A stretch of 64,000 bases of DNA from Alkalicoccobacillus plakortidis (GCF_023703085.1 NZ_JAMQJY010000001.1:558001-622000), one strand, 5' to 3'. Counted from the first letter of the stretch, positions 29,629 through 39,387 are shown. Numbers and translations: made by a program. The notes: generated from the sequence alone by a model not told the origin.

Positions 29629-30504
29629 CTAAAGCTGCTCTCTTAATGATTGTAAAGCTAGCTCTTTTGATTTTGCTTCAAGCATACAGTCAACATCAAT
29701 CTCTTGAATCACAGATTGTAGTCGCTTGAAATCCTCCAAACGAATATAATCCGCATGAGCAGGATCACTTTCAGAACGTTTACCAGAACTTATATGTACT
29801 TTCGGAATCTGTCCTGAGTTTTTCCACGTTTTATTCACTCGATAAAAAAGCTCTGTTAATTCCTCTTCCGTTCGCTTAAAACACATTTCATGGTGAATAT
29901 CAAAACAAACCGTGACTCCACATTTCTCGAAAATCTCGAGCACATCCTGAGTATGAAACACCTTATCATCATTTTCTAAACGAATCATGCCTTGGATAGG
30001 AACAGGCAGTTTCTCGAATACTTGAATAAATGCTGCTTTGGCCTTCTCCTTATCCCCGTAAGCTCCACCTGTATGCAGAATAATATCTGTTCCACCAACT
30101 GCCTTCATAAAATCATAATGATAGTGAAGATCTTTAATCGCATTACCTACAACATGCTCTCTTGGCGAGTTTAATACTGTGTACTGTCCTGGATGCATGG
30201 AGAGTCTCATGTTCCACTTCGACTGCAGATCGCGGATCTCATGAAGTTCTTTTAACACCTCTTTATCCTCTTGCCAGTTCCAAGTCATTTCCGCATGTGT
30301 AGCGAAAGGAATCATATCACTTGAAATTCTGAAGAAAAAAATGTCATTCTCTACATTCCATTCAAGGACCCTCTTTAACTGATTAATATTGTGTAAAGTA
30401 AGCTCCTTAATAACACCCATTCCATTTTCCTGCATCGTTTTTAAACGACAGGTTTTAAACACAGTTGGTAACGTAAGGTTTTGACAGGGATAACCAAGGC
30501 GCAT
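29629..30504 (-). CDS. uvsE: UV damage endonuclease
   Basis: The 291-residue TIM-barrel enzyme nicks DNA 5' to UV photoproducts. UVDE family features are MRLGYPCQNLT, FRISSDMIPFATH, MRLSMHPGQYTVLNSP and FDIHHEMC, with histidine, aspartate and glutamate residues that bind the metal cluster. It is common in sporeformers, where it helps survival of UV-exposed spores. Its neighbour is msrA. Confidence 0.95.
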   Translation of the reverse strand: MRLGYPCQNLTLPTVFKTCRLKTMQENGMGVIKELTLHNINQLKRVLEWNVENDIFFFRISSDMIPFATHAEMTWNWQEDKEVLKELHEIRDLQSKWNMRLSMHPGQYTVLNSPREHVVGNAIKDLHYHYDFMKAVGGTDIILHTGGAYGDKEKAKAAFIQVFEKLPVPIQGMIRLENDDKVFHTQDVLEIFEKCGVTVCFDIHHEMCFKRTEEELTELFYRVNKTWKNSGQIPKVHISSGKRSESDPAHADYIRLEDFKRLQSVIQEIDVDCMLEAKSKELALQSLREQL

Positions 30505-30530
30505 CTAATAATCCTTCCTTCTCATGGGAT

Positions 30531-30830
30531 TTAACGAGTAACTTCTTGGGACTCAAATTCAATTTCATCATGTGTACGACTATACTTTACCTTTAAGTCA
30601 TGTTGTCCAAAATACCAAGCATCCTTCTCTTCAACAAAAAAGATAAAATTATCAACCTCTATTTTTGCCAATGGATTTTCAGGTTCTTCTTGACTGATTC
30701 CCAAAGAGAAACCACTTTGAAAAGAACCACAGCCACCATAACGTGCAAAAAATCGAATATGTTTATGTTCACTTTCATTAAATTCTTCCTTAAACCATTT
30801 TACCGCTGGTTTTGTCACTTCAATATTCAT
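30531..30830 (-). CDS. yneR: HesB-like protein, YneR type
   Basis: The 99-residue protein resembles B. subtilis YneR, a HesB/IscA-fold protein that lacks the full cysteine set of iron-sulfur carriers (only GGCGSFQSG remains). The ATG at 30830 follows GGAG; three further codons upstream are possible. In B. subtilis yneR follows yneQ, but here it lies 10 kb from yneQ, next to uvsE. Confidence 0.75.
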   Translation of the reverse strand: MNIEVTKPAVKWFKEEFNESEHKHIRFFARYGGCGSFQSGFSLGISQEEPENPLAKIEVDNFIFFVEEKDAWYFGQHDLKVKYSRTHDEIEFESQEVTR

Positions 30831-30991
30831 TCTACTCACTCCTCCATCAATTCATTTTCTATCATATCAATTATTTGTTTAAAAAACCATGAATCCGAAC
30901 AAGCTATACTCCAAATAAGTTTACTTGAGGAAACTTTTTTTGTTTGGTGCATATTCTAGATTAACTACTTTACAGTCTAGGGGGAGCATCC

Positions 30992-31126
30992 ATGAATTAT
31001 ATCAAATCAATTGGCTATGCCGCTATTCTTCATTCATTAGGTGGACTAACCGAGGGCCAAAAAGAAACGTTCCTTGAAAGTCTAAAAAAGAGAAAACCAG
31101 TAATAAAAAAACGACAAGATCATTAA
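30992..31126 (+). CDS. Small basic protein of 44 residues
   Basis: MNYIKSIGYAAILHSLGGLTEG begins a short product with a lysine/arginine-rich end (SLKKRKPVIKKRQDH). The ATG has a good GGGGGAG ribosome site and a strong terminator follows the stop, which supports a real gene. I do not recognise the family. Confidence 0.6.
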   Translation: MNYIKSIGYAAILHSLGGLTEGQKETFLESLKKRKPVIKKRQDH

Positions 31127-31130
31127 AAAA

Positions 31131-31163
31131 GCACCACAAACATTTTTAACGTGTTTGTGGTGC
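31131..31163. terminator. Bidirectional terminator
   Basis: GCACCACAAAC and GTTTGTGGTGC form an 11-base stem between the convergent 30992 gene and cheV, with T-rich sequence on both exits. Confidence 0.92.
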
Positions 31164-31177
31164 CTTTCTTGACCGGT

Positions 31178-32077
31178 TTATTTTAGAAGAAGTGAATCAA
31201 CTAATTCGATTAATTGCACGATCTCCGGTTTGCTTATTTGGCCATCTGCTCCGACAGCTTGACCTTTGTGGAATAAATCATCTGAAATAATAGATGAAAA
31301 GATGACAATCGGTGTCTGTTCGTATGATGGGTGTTCCTTCACAAGCTTTGTTAAACGATGACCATCCATACGTGGCATCTCTATATCAGTAATGACTAAA
31401 TCTACGGTAGCGACTGAATCTACGTTACTTAGTGCATCCCAAGCTTCTTGACCATTTTCATATAATGTAAGCTGATTATAACCTGCCTCTGTTAACGTAT
31501 CTTTTAATAACTGCCTTAGAATACCTGAATCCTCAGCAATCACAATATGTTTTCCTTCACGATTACGTGGTTCAAGTGAATGAAGTGTTGACCGTTTGAT
31601 TCCAGCATCAGGGTGTACTTCAACGACAATTTTTTCATAATCAAGCATAAAAGCAACATACGCTTCCATCTTCACGATGCCAGTTACATGACTGAATTCA
31701 CCTTGAGAGAGCTCATTTGGCTTTTCAACTTGACTCCACGAGACACGATGAATCCTCGAAACATTATGGACACGGAAAGCAACCTTTAACTTATTTAATT
31801 CGGCCACTACAAACTTATGGTTTGTTTGATCCGTTTCTTCATTCACTTGAAGAACAACGGATAGATCAATTAATGGGATGATTTCATCACGGATTCGAAT
31901 AACTCCTTCAACATAGGGATGTCTATTTGGAGTAGTTGTCACTTCAACTGGTTGAACAATCTCACGGACTTTTAATACGTTAATGCCATACGTTCCTTTT
32001 CCTACCTCAAACATAACTAACTCTAATTCGTTTGTACCGCTCTCTAATAATATATTTGATTGTGACATTTGGGTCAT
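31178..32077 (-). CDS. cheV: Chemotaxis coupling protein CheV
   Basis: The 299-residue protein joins a CheW-like coupling domain (residues about 15-160) to a response-regulator receiver domain whose phosphoacceptor is D231 in VITDIEMPRMDGH. It links chemoreceptors to CheA and adapts by phosphorylation. GGGGGAAATGA precedes the ATG. It stands alone, as usual for cheV in Bacillus. Confidence 0.95.
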   Translation of the reverse strand: MTQMSQSNILLESGTNELELVMFEVGKGTYGINVLKVREIVQPVEVTTTPNRHPYVEGVIRIRDEIIPLIDLSVVLQVNEETDQTNHKFVVAELNKLKVAFRVHNVSRIHRVSWSQVEKPNELSQGEFSHVTGIVKMEAYVAFMLDYEKIVVEVHPDAGIKRSTLHSLEPRNREGKHIVIAEDSGILRQLLKDTLTEAGYNQLTLYENGQEAWDALSNVDSVATVDLVITDIEMPRMDGHRLTKLVKEHPSYEQTPIVIFSSIISDDLFHKGQAVGADGQISKPEIVQLIELVDSLLLK

Positions 32078-32350
32078 TTCATTTCCCCCGTTTTTTAGAC
32101 TGCTGGCATAGTCAATCCTCTAAAGACTATCCTCATTAATATTTTCGGCCATTATAGACCAACAGTTAAGTCTATATACAAAAAAAGCTTGGAGAGAAGT
32201 TTATAAACAAATCAAAAAGGATGAAGTCTGAAAGAATGAATATCAAAATGTCTCAAATTCGTAAGTAACTACATGCATCTAGACTCTGGATGGTCATAGA
32301 ATTTGGTTCAACTCAGAAGTAGTGAACCTCCGCTCTTATTTTAGATAAAA

Positions 32351-32440
32351 CAAAAAACCGGACCATTATGTAAATGACACAACATAATGGGTCCGGCTTT
32401 GGTCATACTCGAACATCTCTGTCTGAGCTTTTATGTCCTA
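32351..32440 (-). repeat. Terminator element, copy 3, downstream of the SurA-like gene
   Basis: Reading along the minus strand, an AGGACATAA motif follows the stop directly and a hairpin comes 35 bases later: CCGGACCATTATG with CATAATGGGTCCGG, then a T-run. Motif and hairpin match those after qoxD. No palindromic core follows; only an AACCTCCGCTC stretch at 32327 recalls it. The rest of the gap to cheV (32078-32330) holds nothing I can identify. Confidence 0.7.
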
Positions 32441-33187
32441 TTAAACAAAGATCTCAACTTCACCTTGTTCTTTTAACTCGTTAATGATACCTTCTGCTGC
32501 TTCATTTGTTTGTTCACTTTTGATCTGAGCAACAATGTCATCTCGTACTTCTTCAAGTTCTGGTACATCTTCCTCTGTTGCAGAGGCAAATTCATCATAT
32601 TTTGCTTCAATTTCTTCATCTGTTGGTTCTTCAATTTGTGCTTTCTGTTCAATGTACTTTTGCGGTTTCATACTTTCTTTTATTTCTTCTCTAAATTCAT
32701 CAACAGTTGTATCTTGCTGACTTAAAATTGCTTCTAAATCTTCATCTGATTCAATTTGATTTACTGCTTTTAATTGGTCAAGTTGTTCATTGGCTTCTTC
32801 ATCTGAGATCTCTATATCTTCTTCGTTAGAAGCCTGGACAAGCAACTCTGAGTTCACTAATAGGTCAACAGTTTGATCTTTAATTGCTTCATCTACTTCT
32901 GTTGATTCAGGATCAGCGGCTCCACCCATCATCATTTGATTTTGTTTTGCCGTATTATATTGTGAGACAAACTCGTCCTTAGACAAATCGACACCATTTA
33001 TTGTTGCAATCACATCTGGAATGTCGTCAAAGTTTGTCTGTGCAACGGATGCTTCCTCCGTTTGCTCATCAGCTTGATCTGGCTGTTCGTTTGTGGAATC
33101 GGCATTCTCATCTGAATCTCCTGAGCAAGCTGCTAGCCCAACTGCCAAGGCAAAAGCTGAAATTCCTAAAACAAATTTATTGTACAT
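32441..33187 (-). CDS. SurA-N-domain lipoprotein (foldase-like)
   Basis: The 248-residue product has a lipoprotein signal ending VGLAAC (C21), an acidic linker rich in D, E, N and Q, and a SurA/PrsA-type N-terminal chaperone domain (ATINGVDLSKDEFVSQYN). The parvulin isomerase domain expected in PrsA is not visible; the protein instead ends in an acidic helical part. A role in folding exported proteins is inferred. The ATG at 33187 follows AAAGGGG and was preferred because it yields a proper signal peptide. Confidence 0.82.
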   Translation of the reverse strand: MYNKFVLGISAFALAVGLAACSGDSDENADSTNEQPDQADEQTEEASVAQTNFDDIPDVIATINGVDLSKDEFVSQYNTAKQNQMMMGGAADPESTEVDEAIKDQTVDLLVNSELLVQASNEEDIEISDEEANEQLDQLKAVNQIESDEDLEAILSQQDTTVDEFREEIKESMKPQKYIEQKAQIEEPTDEEIEAKYDEFASATEEDVPELEEVRDDIVAQIKSEQTNEAAEGIINELKEQGEVEIFV

Positions 33188-33384
33188 GTATGTTGACCCC
33201 TTTCTTTTTCGCAAGTCTAGGGGCAGTGTAACATAGCTTGGACAGCTGTAAAAATCCATACAGTCACGCGTTAGCAACAATGTGTAATGATCTCAAAAAA
33301 CAAATCGCAAAATAGCCCGTAAAATCTCGTCGTTAAAAGGTTTATACCTCAATTAACAAAAATATTGTGAAATCACCTACAACG

Positions 33385-34329
33385 TTATTTTGGCAGAGAC
33401 CTTAGAAAATTCTCTGAACAAAAGCCTCTAATTTGTTCATCAGAATAATACCTTGATAATGCATCAATTAGCGCAGGGTAGCAGCCTGGATGATTTAGCT
33501 CATGTACATAGCTAGAAATACCATCAAAATCCGAGCCGAATCCAATCGATTTCTCTCCACCAATCGAACAAAGATACTCAATGTGGCGGATAACGTCTGT
33601 AAGACCCGCCTCTTCTTTATCGGTCAAAAATTTAGGCAAAAACACCATACCCATGTACCGGTTTTGTTTAAATAATGCTTGGGCCTGCTCATCATTTAAA
33701 TTCCGCTGATGACCGCATATTGTTGCCGAATTGGAGTGACTGGCAATCACATAGTCAGCAGCCTCAAACGTATCCCAAAAACTTTTGATACTTAGGTGAG
33801 AAACATCTGTTAACAACTTGTGCTGGTTATGTCTTTCTATCACCGCTCTACCAAAGTCGGTGATACCGGCTCCTCTTGACTCTTCGACACCATCAGCACA
33901 CAAATTTGCATCATTCCACGTTAATCCAACAGACAAAACACCTTGCTCAATTAAGATCTGATGTTTTTCTTCATCAGCCCCTACTGCATCCATTCCTTCT
34001 AAAGTTAAGATGGCTCCAATCTCACCGTCTTTTAAACTGTTAAGTTCTTCCCAACTTCTGATGTGTTTCATCTGTGGAAATGGTCGGATTACTTTTTGAT
34101 GAAATAAGCGAATTTGTTCGAGTGCTGCTTGAAATTTTAATTCTTGTTTAATAAAAGGTTCAATAAATATAGCGAAGCATTGGACTCCTACACCTCCTGC
34201 AATCAAGCGGTTGAGGGTGACATCTAAGTGATGACTATCCAAAAAAGACTGTTGTGGGTTCATCCATAATTTTAATAACACATCACAATGTGTATCAATT
34301 ACGTATTTTTTGGGGGCGTTTTGTACCAT
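33385..34329 (-). CDS. Membrane-type dipeptidase (peptidase M19)
   Basis: The 314-residue zinc enzyme of the renal dipeptidase family shows the first metal motif IDTHCD, the bridging glutamate in TLEGMDA, VSHLS, and ASHSNS, GSDFDG near the end. It hydrolyses dipeptides or acts on similar substrates. I chose the ATG at 34329 (MVQNAPKKYV), preceded by AAAGGTG; longer in-frame starts would overlap the divergent heat-shock gene. No signal peptide is present. Confidence 0.88.
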   Translation of the reverse strand: MVQNAPKKYVIDTHCDVLLKLWMNPQQSFLDSHHLDVTLNRLIAGGVGVQCFAIFIEPFIKQELKFQAALEQIRLFHQKVIRPFPQMKHIRSWEELNSLKDGEIGAILTLEGMDAVGADEEKHQILIEQGVLSVGLTWNDANLCADGVEESRGAGITDFGRAVIERHNQHKLLTDVSHLSIKSFWDTFEAADYVIASHSNSATICGHQRNLNDEQAQALFKQNRYMGMVFLPKFLTDKEEAGLTDVIRHIEYLCSIGGEKSIGFGSDFDGISSYVHELNHPGCYPALIDALSRYYSDEQIRGFCSENFLRSLPK

Positions 34330-34395
34330 TCTACCAGCACCTTTCATTGAGAGTTTACATAGAAATAGATAAGAATGAGTAATGGGGGAATTTGA

Positions 34396-34791
34396 ATGAG
34401 TGACCATAAATCCAGTGATTCTAAAAACTCGCTTGGCTATCAAGATGTGATGCGTTCCATTGATGATTTTTTTCACCAAACATATAGACGATTCCAATCT
34501 CCACCTTTATTCGCTCAATCCATTTCAATTCGGACATCTGATTCAACCGATGCATATACAATCCATGCTGAACTACCAGGTGTAGATAAGCAGCTTATAC
34601 GGTTAGAGGCACTGCCTCACGCACTTGCCATCCGAGTTTTATCGAACGAATCTTCTGAACAATTAGTCGAAAAAGAACGCTTGGTTTCCATTCCTTTTGT
34701 ATATAGTGATAAGGATATTAAAGCGAGCTATCAAAATGGATTATTAAGCATTACCATAACTCGGCATCGACAAAATATTAACATAGATTAA
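34396..34791 (+). CDS. Hsp20/alpha-crystallin family protein
   Basis: The 131-residue protein carries a small-heat-shock domain (YTIHAELPGVDKQLIRLEA, ending NGLLSITITRHR) with a short N-terminal arm. In B. subtilis a similar Hsp20-fold protein, CotM, is a spore coat component near citB; this gene could be its counterpart or a cytosolic chaperone. GGGGGA precedes the ATG. It is followed by the yppG-like gene 13 bases later and probably cotranscribed. Confidence 0.82.
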   Translation: MSDHKSSDSKNSLGYQDVMRSIDDFFHQTYRRFQSPPLFAQSISIRTSDSTDAYTIHAELPGVDKQLIRLEALPHALAIRVLSNESSEQLVEKERLVSIPFVYSDKDIKASYQNGLLSITITRHRQNINID

Positions 34792-34804
34792 GGAGGAAAC
34801 GACG

Positions 34805-35104
34805 ATGCTTCATCAAAATCATGACCGCCGTAACCCACACCACAACTGGCCAAACCAAGGCAGGCAGCCTTATTATCACCAGGGGCACGGGCCAGTTCCA
34901 CCTCGAAGAATGCGTGGTGGAGCTGGTCGCCCCCAACCTAGTTCACCTTCCGTCTCACGAACTGGGTTTATCAAAAAAGCATTTACCTCAGAAGATGGAA
35001 AATTTGATGTATCCAGAACTGCACAAACGGTTGATCAAGTCATTAAAACGGTCCAGCAAGTATCGCCATATGTGCGTAAAGTTGGTTCATTTTTTATCAG
35101 GTAA
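34805..35104 (+). CDS. yppG: YppG-like protein
   Basis: The 99-residue product has a histidine-, asparagine- and proline-rich first half and a conserved C-terminal part (DGKFDVSRTAQTVDQVIKTV, then QQVSPYVRKVGSFF) matching the YppG family of sporeformers. Its role is unknown; a spore association is suspected for the family. AAGGAGG precedes the ATG. It ends three bases before the convergent 35108 gene. Confidence 0.8.
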   Translation: MLHQNHDRRNPHHNWPNQGRQPYYHQGHGPVPPRRMRGGAGRPQPSSPSVSRTGFIKKAFTSEDGKFDVSRTAQTVDQVIKTVQQVSPYVRKVGSFFIR

Positions 35105-35107
35105 ACC

Positions 35108-35410
35108 TTATTTTAAAGTGAGTCCATATGCAAGGGTTTGATTTTGATTCATCATCTTAAGACCTTGTGTAGATTTATAATCAATTTTAATCTGCGAGCC
35201 TATCTCATCGCTCGCTTTTTTGTTGTAAACAAACGTTTGACCTGCTATTTGTTCTTGTTTATCTTCTTCTGGGTTATAGCTGTCACGCTTTAAATAAAAT
35301 TCAATCATAGTACTACACTCAAACGTATCACGTGCTACGATTCGAATGGCTTCAACTGGATCTATTTGATTAAAATACTCTTTAGCTGCATCCGTTACAG
35401 TAATGTTCAT
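35108..35410 (-). CDS. HesB-fold iron-sulfur biosynthesis-like protein
   Basis: The 100-residue protein starts MNITVTDAAKEYFNQ, like small Bacillus proteins annotated as iron-sulfur cluster biosynthesis family. The cysteines needed for a carrier role are not conserved (one C in FECSTM), so a regulatory or structural role is possible. It lies just downstream of the ykuI-like gene on the same strand. Confidence 0.65.
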   Translation of the reverse strand: MNITVTDAAKEYFNQIDPVEAIRIVARDTFECSTMIEFYLKRDSYNPEEDKQEQIAGQTFVYNKKASDEIGSQIKIDYKSTQGLKMMNQNQTLAYGLTLK

Positions 35411-35442
35411 ATGACCACTCCATTCTTAAAATCTCTCAGGTG

Positions 35443-36670
35443 TTAGATTAAATCATCTTGTTCATACAAGTATTCGTAAGGAATATCTATAAACAGATAC
35501 AACGAATCTGAAATAGGATAGGCGAATGTTCGAATCTGTTCATCACGTTCAATATCCGTATAGAGGTCTGATAAGATTCCTTTTTTCTCAACGTTCATTC
35601 GAACAATATTTTCAAGAAAATAAGGTCTCCAAGCTCCAGTTTTTATTTAATCCTTCTTTTTTCAAAAGCCACTTTCCCTCTTCATCCTTCTCCACGTTGG
35701 ATGTTTGTTGGAAGCCTTCTTCATTACATATATATATTCGGAACATATATTGGCTTAAATCCATGGCTACACTTAAGATCATTTCGTCTAATGTGTCTGA
35801 TGTTTTCACTTGTTTCAAAGTGGTGCGTAAAGCTGAACCTAATTCATTAGAAAGTTCGTGCTGCGCCTGCATTTTCCTACGTTCATACGTAATAAAATGC
35901 TGAAAATCTTTTTGCATACGTTCTTTACATGCATCCTCTTCGATTAATTCACTAGAAGACGCCATTAAATAAGGTCCTTGATAATAACGTGCTCCATTCC
36001 GCCACGCGTAATTAAGCTGATTAAAGGTTGTGATGCCATCAAACAGTAAAGTTGCTCCAATTTTCCTTGAGAGCATAGCAAGTGATTGATGAACATCATT
36101 ATATAATTGTGGCAATGAATCCTGATTTAAAAACGAAACATTCACACGAATAACATTTGGATGCACCATAGCAATTTGGTCCATTTGACTACTACTCTGT
36201 CCAAAGTTATCAATGCCAATGCGAATACCAAGACTTTGTAAATACGTTAAGACATGTTTGATTTCTTTATAATAAGTATGAACATCCTTTTCATTTAAAC
36301 CAAGAATGATTTGATTATACGTTATGGATTGATTATCAATGTAGGGTTGAATACGATTTAAAAAACTCTCCCCCGCGTCTTTTACTAGCTGCCTGGCATC
36401 ATAATTAAAGTACATGGTTCCTTTAAAATTTGATGCAGAATAATGATCAAGTGCAAGCTTTTGTAAATGATCATCTAATTCATTCCGATATTCAGAAGGA
36501 ATGCTTTTATCTGTGAAAAACCAACCCAGCCTCTTCACCCCATCTGGAGTAACTAGTCTTGCAACAACTTCATATCCAACAACAATCTGTTTTTCTGCAC
36601 TAAAAATCGGCAAAAAATATGGAATAACATGATCTTTTTCCATCATGACGTCCAACGGGTCCACGTTCAT
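35443..36670 (-). pseudogene. ykuI: EAL-domain protein with YkuI-type C-terminus, frameshifted
   Basis: The EAL domain occupies about residues 15-260 but its signature is degenerate (YEVVARL instead of EAL, DNFGQS instead of DDFGTG), which suggests cyclic di-GMP binding rather than hydrolysis, as for B. subtilis YkuI. A PAS-like YkuI C-terminal domain follows. The frame stops at NWSLETLFS, but removing one T from GCTTGG on the minus strand (35629-35634) gives NWSWRPYFLENIVRMN and an intact tail to 35443. The insertion matches the motif-linked indels elsewhere. Confidence 0.85.
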
Positions 36671-36723
36671 CCCTCCTCACATGCAAGCATAACCATTTTA
36701 GTATAGCATACGTGTGGCACCTA

Positions 36724-37554
36724 TTAGGTAAGGAAACGTCTGATTATCTTCGCAGCTTTTTTCGGCTGTTCCTCGGGAATGAGATGGCCGGTGTGACTTA
36801 ATACCACTAAAGCAGCATTTTGTAAATCTTGTTTTAACTTATAACCCGTTGAGACAGGAATGAGTGGATCTTGATCTCCCCAAATAATAAGGCATTTTTG
36901 AGTAATCTTTTGCATATCTTCAGAACTCATATCACCCTCCCTTTGTCTCATTAGATACATAATGGATTCATAAAAGGCTTTTTCTTTTAATGGTCTGCCA
37001 TATTGCTGAACCATTTCATCTGATACGGAATGCTTTTTGTACATTAGCTGTTCAATATAGGTTTCACAGTTTTTTCTACTTCCCCATGTATACAGTAATG
37101 TAGGGAAGAAGGGGATATATGAAGCGTATGAATATATTTTTTTTACTCGATGAAAATAAGCGGAGGCTGAAAGAAGTACAAGAGAATCAACTAACTCTGA
37201 AGAATATCTTGCTGTATTTAACGCAACCTGACCACCCATAGAATGGCCAATAATTGTGACGTTTTTTAAATTGTACAAAGTGATGACCTCAGCTACTAGT
37301 TGAGCATAATTCTTACACTCATAACAAAATGATTTTTGTTTGCCACTACGACCAAACCCCGGTAAATCAATACAAATTAATTCATAATTTGTTGGCATTA
37401 ATGGTAGGAGTTTGCGGAAACTAAAGCTTGAAGACAGGAACCCGTGAATAAATAACAAGGTTCCCTTAGGTTGGTCTACTGTGTGCGACCATCGCTCAAT
37501 ATAGACATGAGTTCCCCGCATATATAAAGTGGTATGTGTGTGTGTTCTCTTCAA
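36724..37554 (-). CDS. Alpha/beta hydrolase
   Basis: The 276-residue hydrolase has an FIHGFLSSSFSF oxyanion loop, the nucleophile S105 in IIGHSMGG, an aspartate in WGDQDPLIP and the histidine in HTGHLIPEEQP. It resembles Bacillus YugF-type hydrolases; the substrate is unknown. It starts with TTG after GGGAGGAG. There is no signal peptide. Confidence 0.85.
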   Translation of the reverse strand: MKRTHTHTTLYMRGTHVYIERWSHTVDQPKGTLLFIHGFLSSSFSFRKLLPLMPTNYELICIDLPGFGRSGKQKSFCYECKNYAQLVAEVITLYNLKNVTIIGHSMGGQVALNTARYSSELVDSLVLLSASAYFHRVKKIYSYASYIPFFPTLLYTWGSRKNCETYIEQLMYKKHSVSDEMVQQYGRPLKEKAFYESIMYLMRQREGDMSSEDMQKITQKCLIIWGDQDPLIPVSTGYKLKQDLQNAALVVLSHTGHLIPEEQPKKAAKIIRRFLT

Positions 37555-37617
37555 CCAATTCTCCTCCCTTTTTATGTATAGGTTCTCCTCTCTAAGATGG
37601 TTTACTCTTTTTACTCA

Positions 37618-37653
37618 TAAAAAAAGACATGCCAGGGTTCCAAGCATGTCTTT
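37618..37653 (-). terminator. Terminator of metA
   Basis: AAAGACATGC and GCATGTCTTT pair around an 11-base loop and run into a T-tract on the minus strand, five bases after the metA stop. Confidence 0.92.
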
Positions 37654-37657
37654 AGAT

Positions 37658-38570
37658 CTATTTTGATAAATCATAAGGTGTTTCTTGATATACATAATAG
37701 TTCAACCAATTTGTAAAAAGTAGATTAGAATGGGCGCGCCAACGTAGGGCAGGTGGAACGCTTTGATCATTATCTGGAAAGTAATTGATCGGCGGTTGGA
37801 TGTCGACACCCTTACTAACATCTCGTTTGTATTCTTCATCAAGAGTTGTGACATCATATTCTGAATGACCCGTTACAAAAATATGCTTACCATCCTTCGA
37901 TGCTGCTAAATAAAGTCCCGCGTCCTTTGATGTACTTAAGATATCAAGCTTACTTTCCTTTTCAATATCCGAAATTCTCGTCTCTGTATGTCTAGAATGC
38001 GGGGCTAAAAAGATGTCGTCAAAACCACGGAGCAATTTAATTGGTTCTGGATTCACTTCGTGTTCAAAAACACCAAATAATTTCTCATTTATTGGATATT
38101 TCTGAATTCCATAATGATGATAAAGTCCAACCTGTGCTCCCCAACAAATATGTAAGGTAGATGTAACATTATCTTTACTCCAGTCCATAATCCATTTCAG
38201 TTCATCCCAATAATCTACATCTTCAAATTCTAGCTGCTCAACAGGTGCTCCTGTTATGATCATCCCATCAAACTTACGCTTTTTAATATCATCCATTGTT
38301 TTGTAAAATAGGGTAAGATGATCGTGTGTTGTGTTTTTTGAGACATGTGTAGATGGATATAAAAAGGATACATCAAGCTGCAGGGGTGAATTACTAAGTA
38401 AGCGTAAAATCTGAGTTTCTGTAGTCTCTTTAACTGGCATCAAATTTAAGATCACTATGGATAAAGGACGAATATCCTGACTATATGCTCTACTTTCATC
38501 CATGATAAAAATATTCTCAGCGTTTAGTATCTCTCTAGCCTGGAAGATGGTCCGGTATTTTGATTGGCAT
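37658..38570 (-). pseudogene. metA: Homoserine O-acyltransferase, frameshifted near the N-terminus
   Basis: MetA acylates homoserine for methionine synthesis; in Bacillaceae the acyl donor is usually acetyl-CoA. The catalytic cysteine lies in [15 protein letters not shown] and the histidine in VTGHSEYD. The normal N-terminus [15 protein letters not shown] begins at 38570 after GGAGGGAG, but a single extra base at 38538-38543 (CCAGC read as CCAGGC on the minus strand) shifts the frame for 20 codons. The conserved [14 protein letters not shown] then continues to the end. With that base removed the length is 303 residues, normal for MetA. Confidence 0.88.
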
Positions 38571-38633
38571 AAAACTCTCCCTCCATGACGAAAAATAACG
38601 ATTGATTAGCACACTACATTTGGCTATTTATGT

Positions 38634-38647
38634 TGATAAACTTATCA
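38634..38647. promoter_or_regulatory. Short palindrome between metA and the RNase H-like gene
   Basis: TGATAA, two bases and TTATCA form a perfect palindrome in the intergenic region of two divergent genes, 47 bases before the plus-strand start. It may be an operator; no matching regulator is known to me. Confidence 0.3.
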
Positions 38648-38693
38648 TGAAACTAAACAATCTGCAATAATTCAGAAAAAGGAGCCATCATAT

Positions 38694-39362
38694 ATGAACA
38701 TACGAATCGAATGGGTGTATAAGCTTCCTAAAAAGAATAATACGTATAAGATGATATCTGATGTGATGCCTGTTAAAGAAGCACTGCTATTAGAAGAAGA
38801 TTTAACTCGTACAGGCAGAGTTGTGTCCTACCAATTTTTTGATGGAGATGATGATAGCTGGACCAAAAAAGAGCTGCTAGCATTCCTGAAAGAAATGGAA
38901 ACAGAACCTCATGATCTCATTGCCTACATTGATGGAGGATATAATAAAGTGACTAGGGATGCTGGACTCGGCATTGCCCTTTATTATAAGCAGAATGGCC
39001 AACGTTGGCGTTATCGTGTAAATGAACGGATTGAGAGTATCGAAAATAATAACGAAGCCGAATTTGCTGCATTAGCCTATTTATTAACCATTTGTGAAGA
39101 GCTAGGCATACACCACGAGCCGATCACTATCCATACCGACTCCAAAACGTTGTATCATCAAATAAATGGAGAATGGCCAAGTTATGAGCAAACCCTCACT
39201 AGGTGGCTTGATAGGATTGAATCGAATACTACACGGCTTGGTATAAAAGCAGATTATAAACTGCTCCCACGACACGAGAACAAGGAAGCAGATCAATTAG
39301 CTTCACAAGCTTTGCAAAATATCCTCATATCAGGTAAAAAAGAACAAGCAAAAACCAAGTGA
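38694..39362 (+). CDS. ypeP: Ribonuclease HI-like protein (YpeP type)
   Basis: The 222-residue protein has an N-terminal 75-residue reverse-transcriptase-associated segment and a C-terminal RNase H fold with the acidic residues in AYIDGGYN, NNNEAEFAAL, HTDSKTLYHQ and NKEADQLASQA. It should cleave RNA in RNA-DNA hybrids if active; B. subtilis YpeP is the nearest family I recognise. AAAAGGAG precedes the ATG. Confidence 0.85.
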   Translation: MNIRIEWVYKLPKKNNTYKMISDVMPVKEALLLEEDLTRTGRVVSYQFFDGDDDSWTKKELLAFLKEMETEPHDLIAYIDGGYNKVTRDAGLGIALYYKQNGQRWRYRVNERIESIENNNEAEFAALAYLLTICEELGIHHEPITIHTDSKTLYHQINGEWPSYEQTLTRWLDRIESNTTRLGIKADYKLLPRHENKEADQLASQALQNILISGKKEQAKTK

Positions 39363-39387
39363 CGAATCCCCATCACTTGGTTTTTAT
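39355..39387 (+). terminator. Terminator of the RNase H-like gene
   Basis: CCAAGTGA and TCACTTGG form an eight-base stem followed by TTTTTA; the left arm overlaps the stop codon. The convergent PHP gene ends at its edge. Confidence 0.88.
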
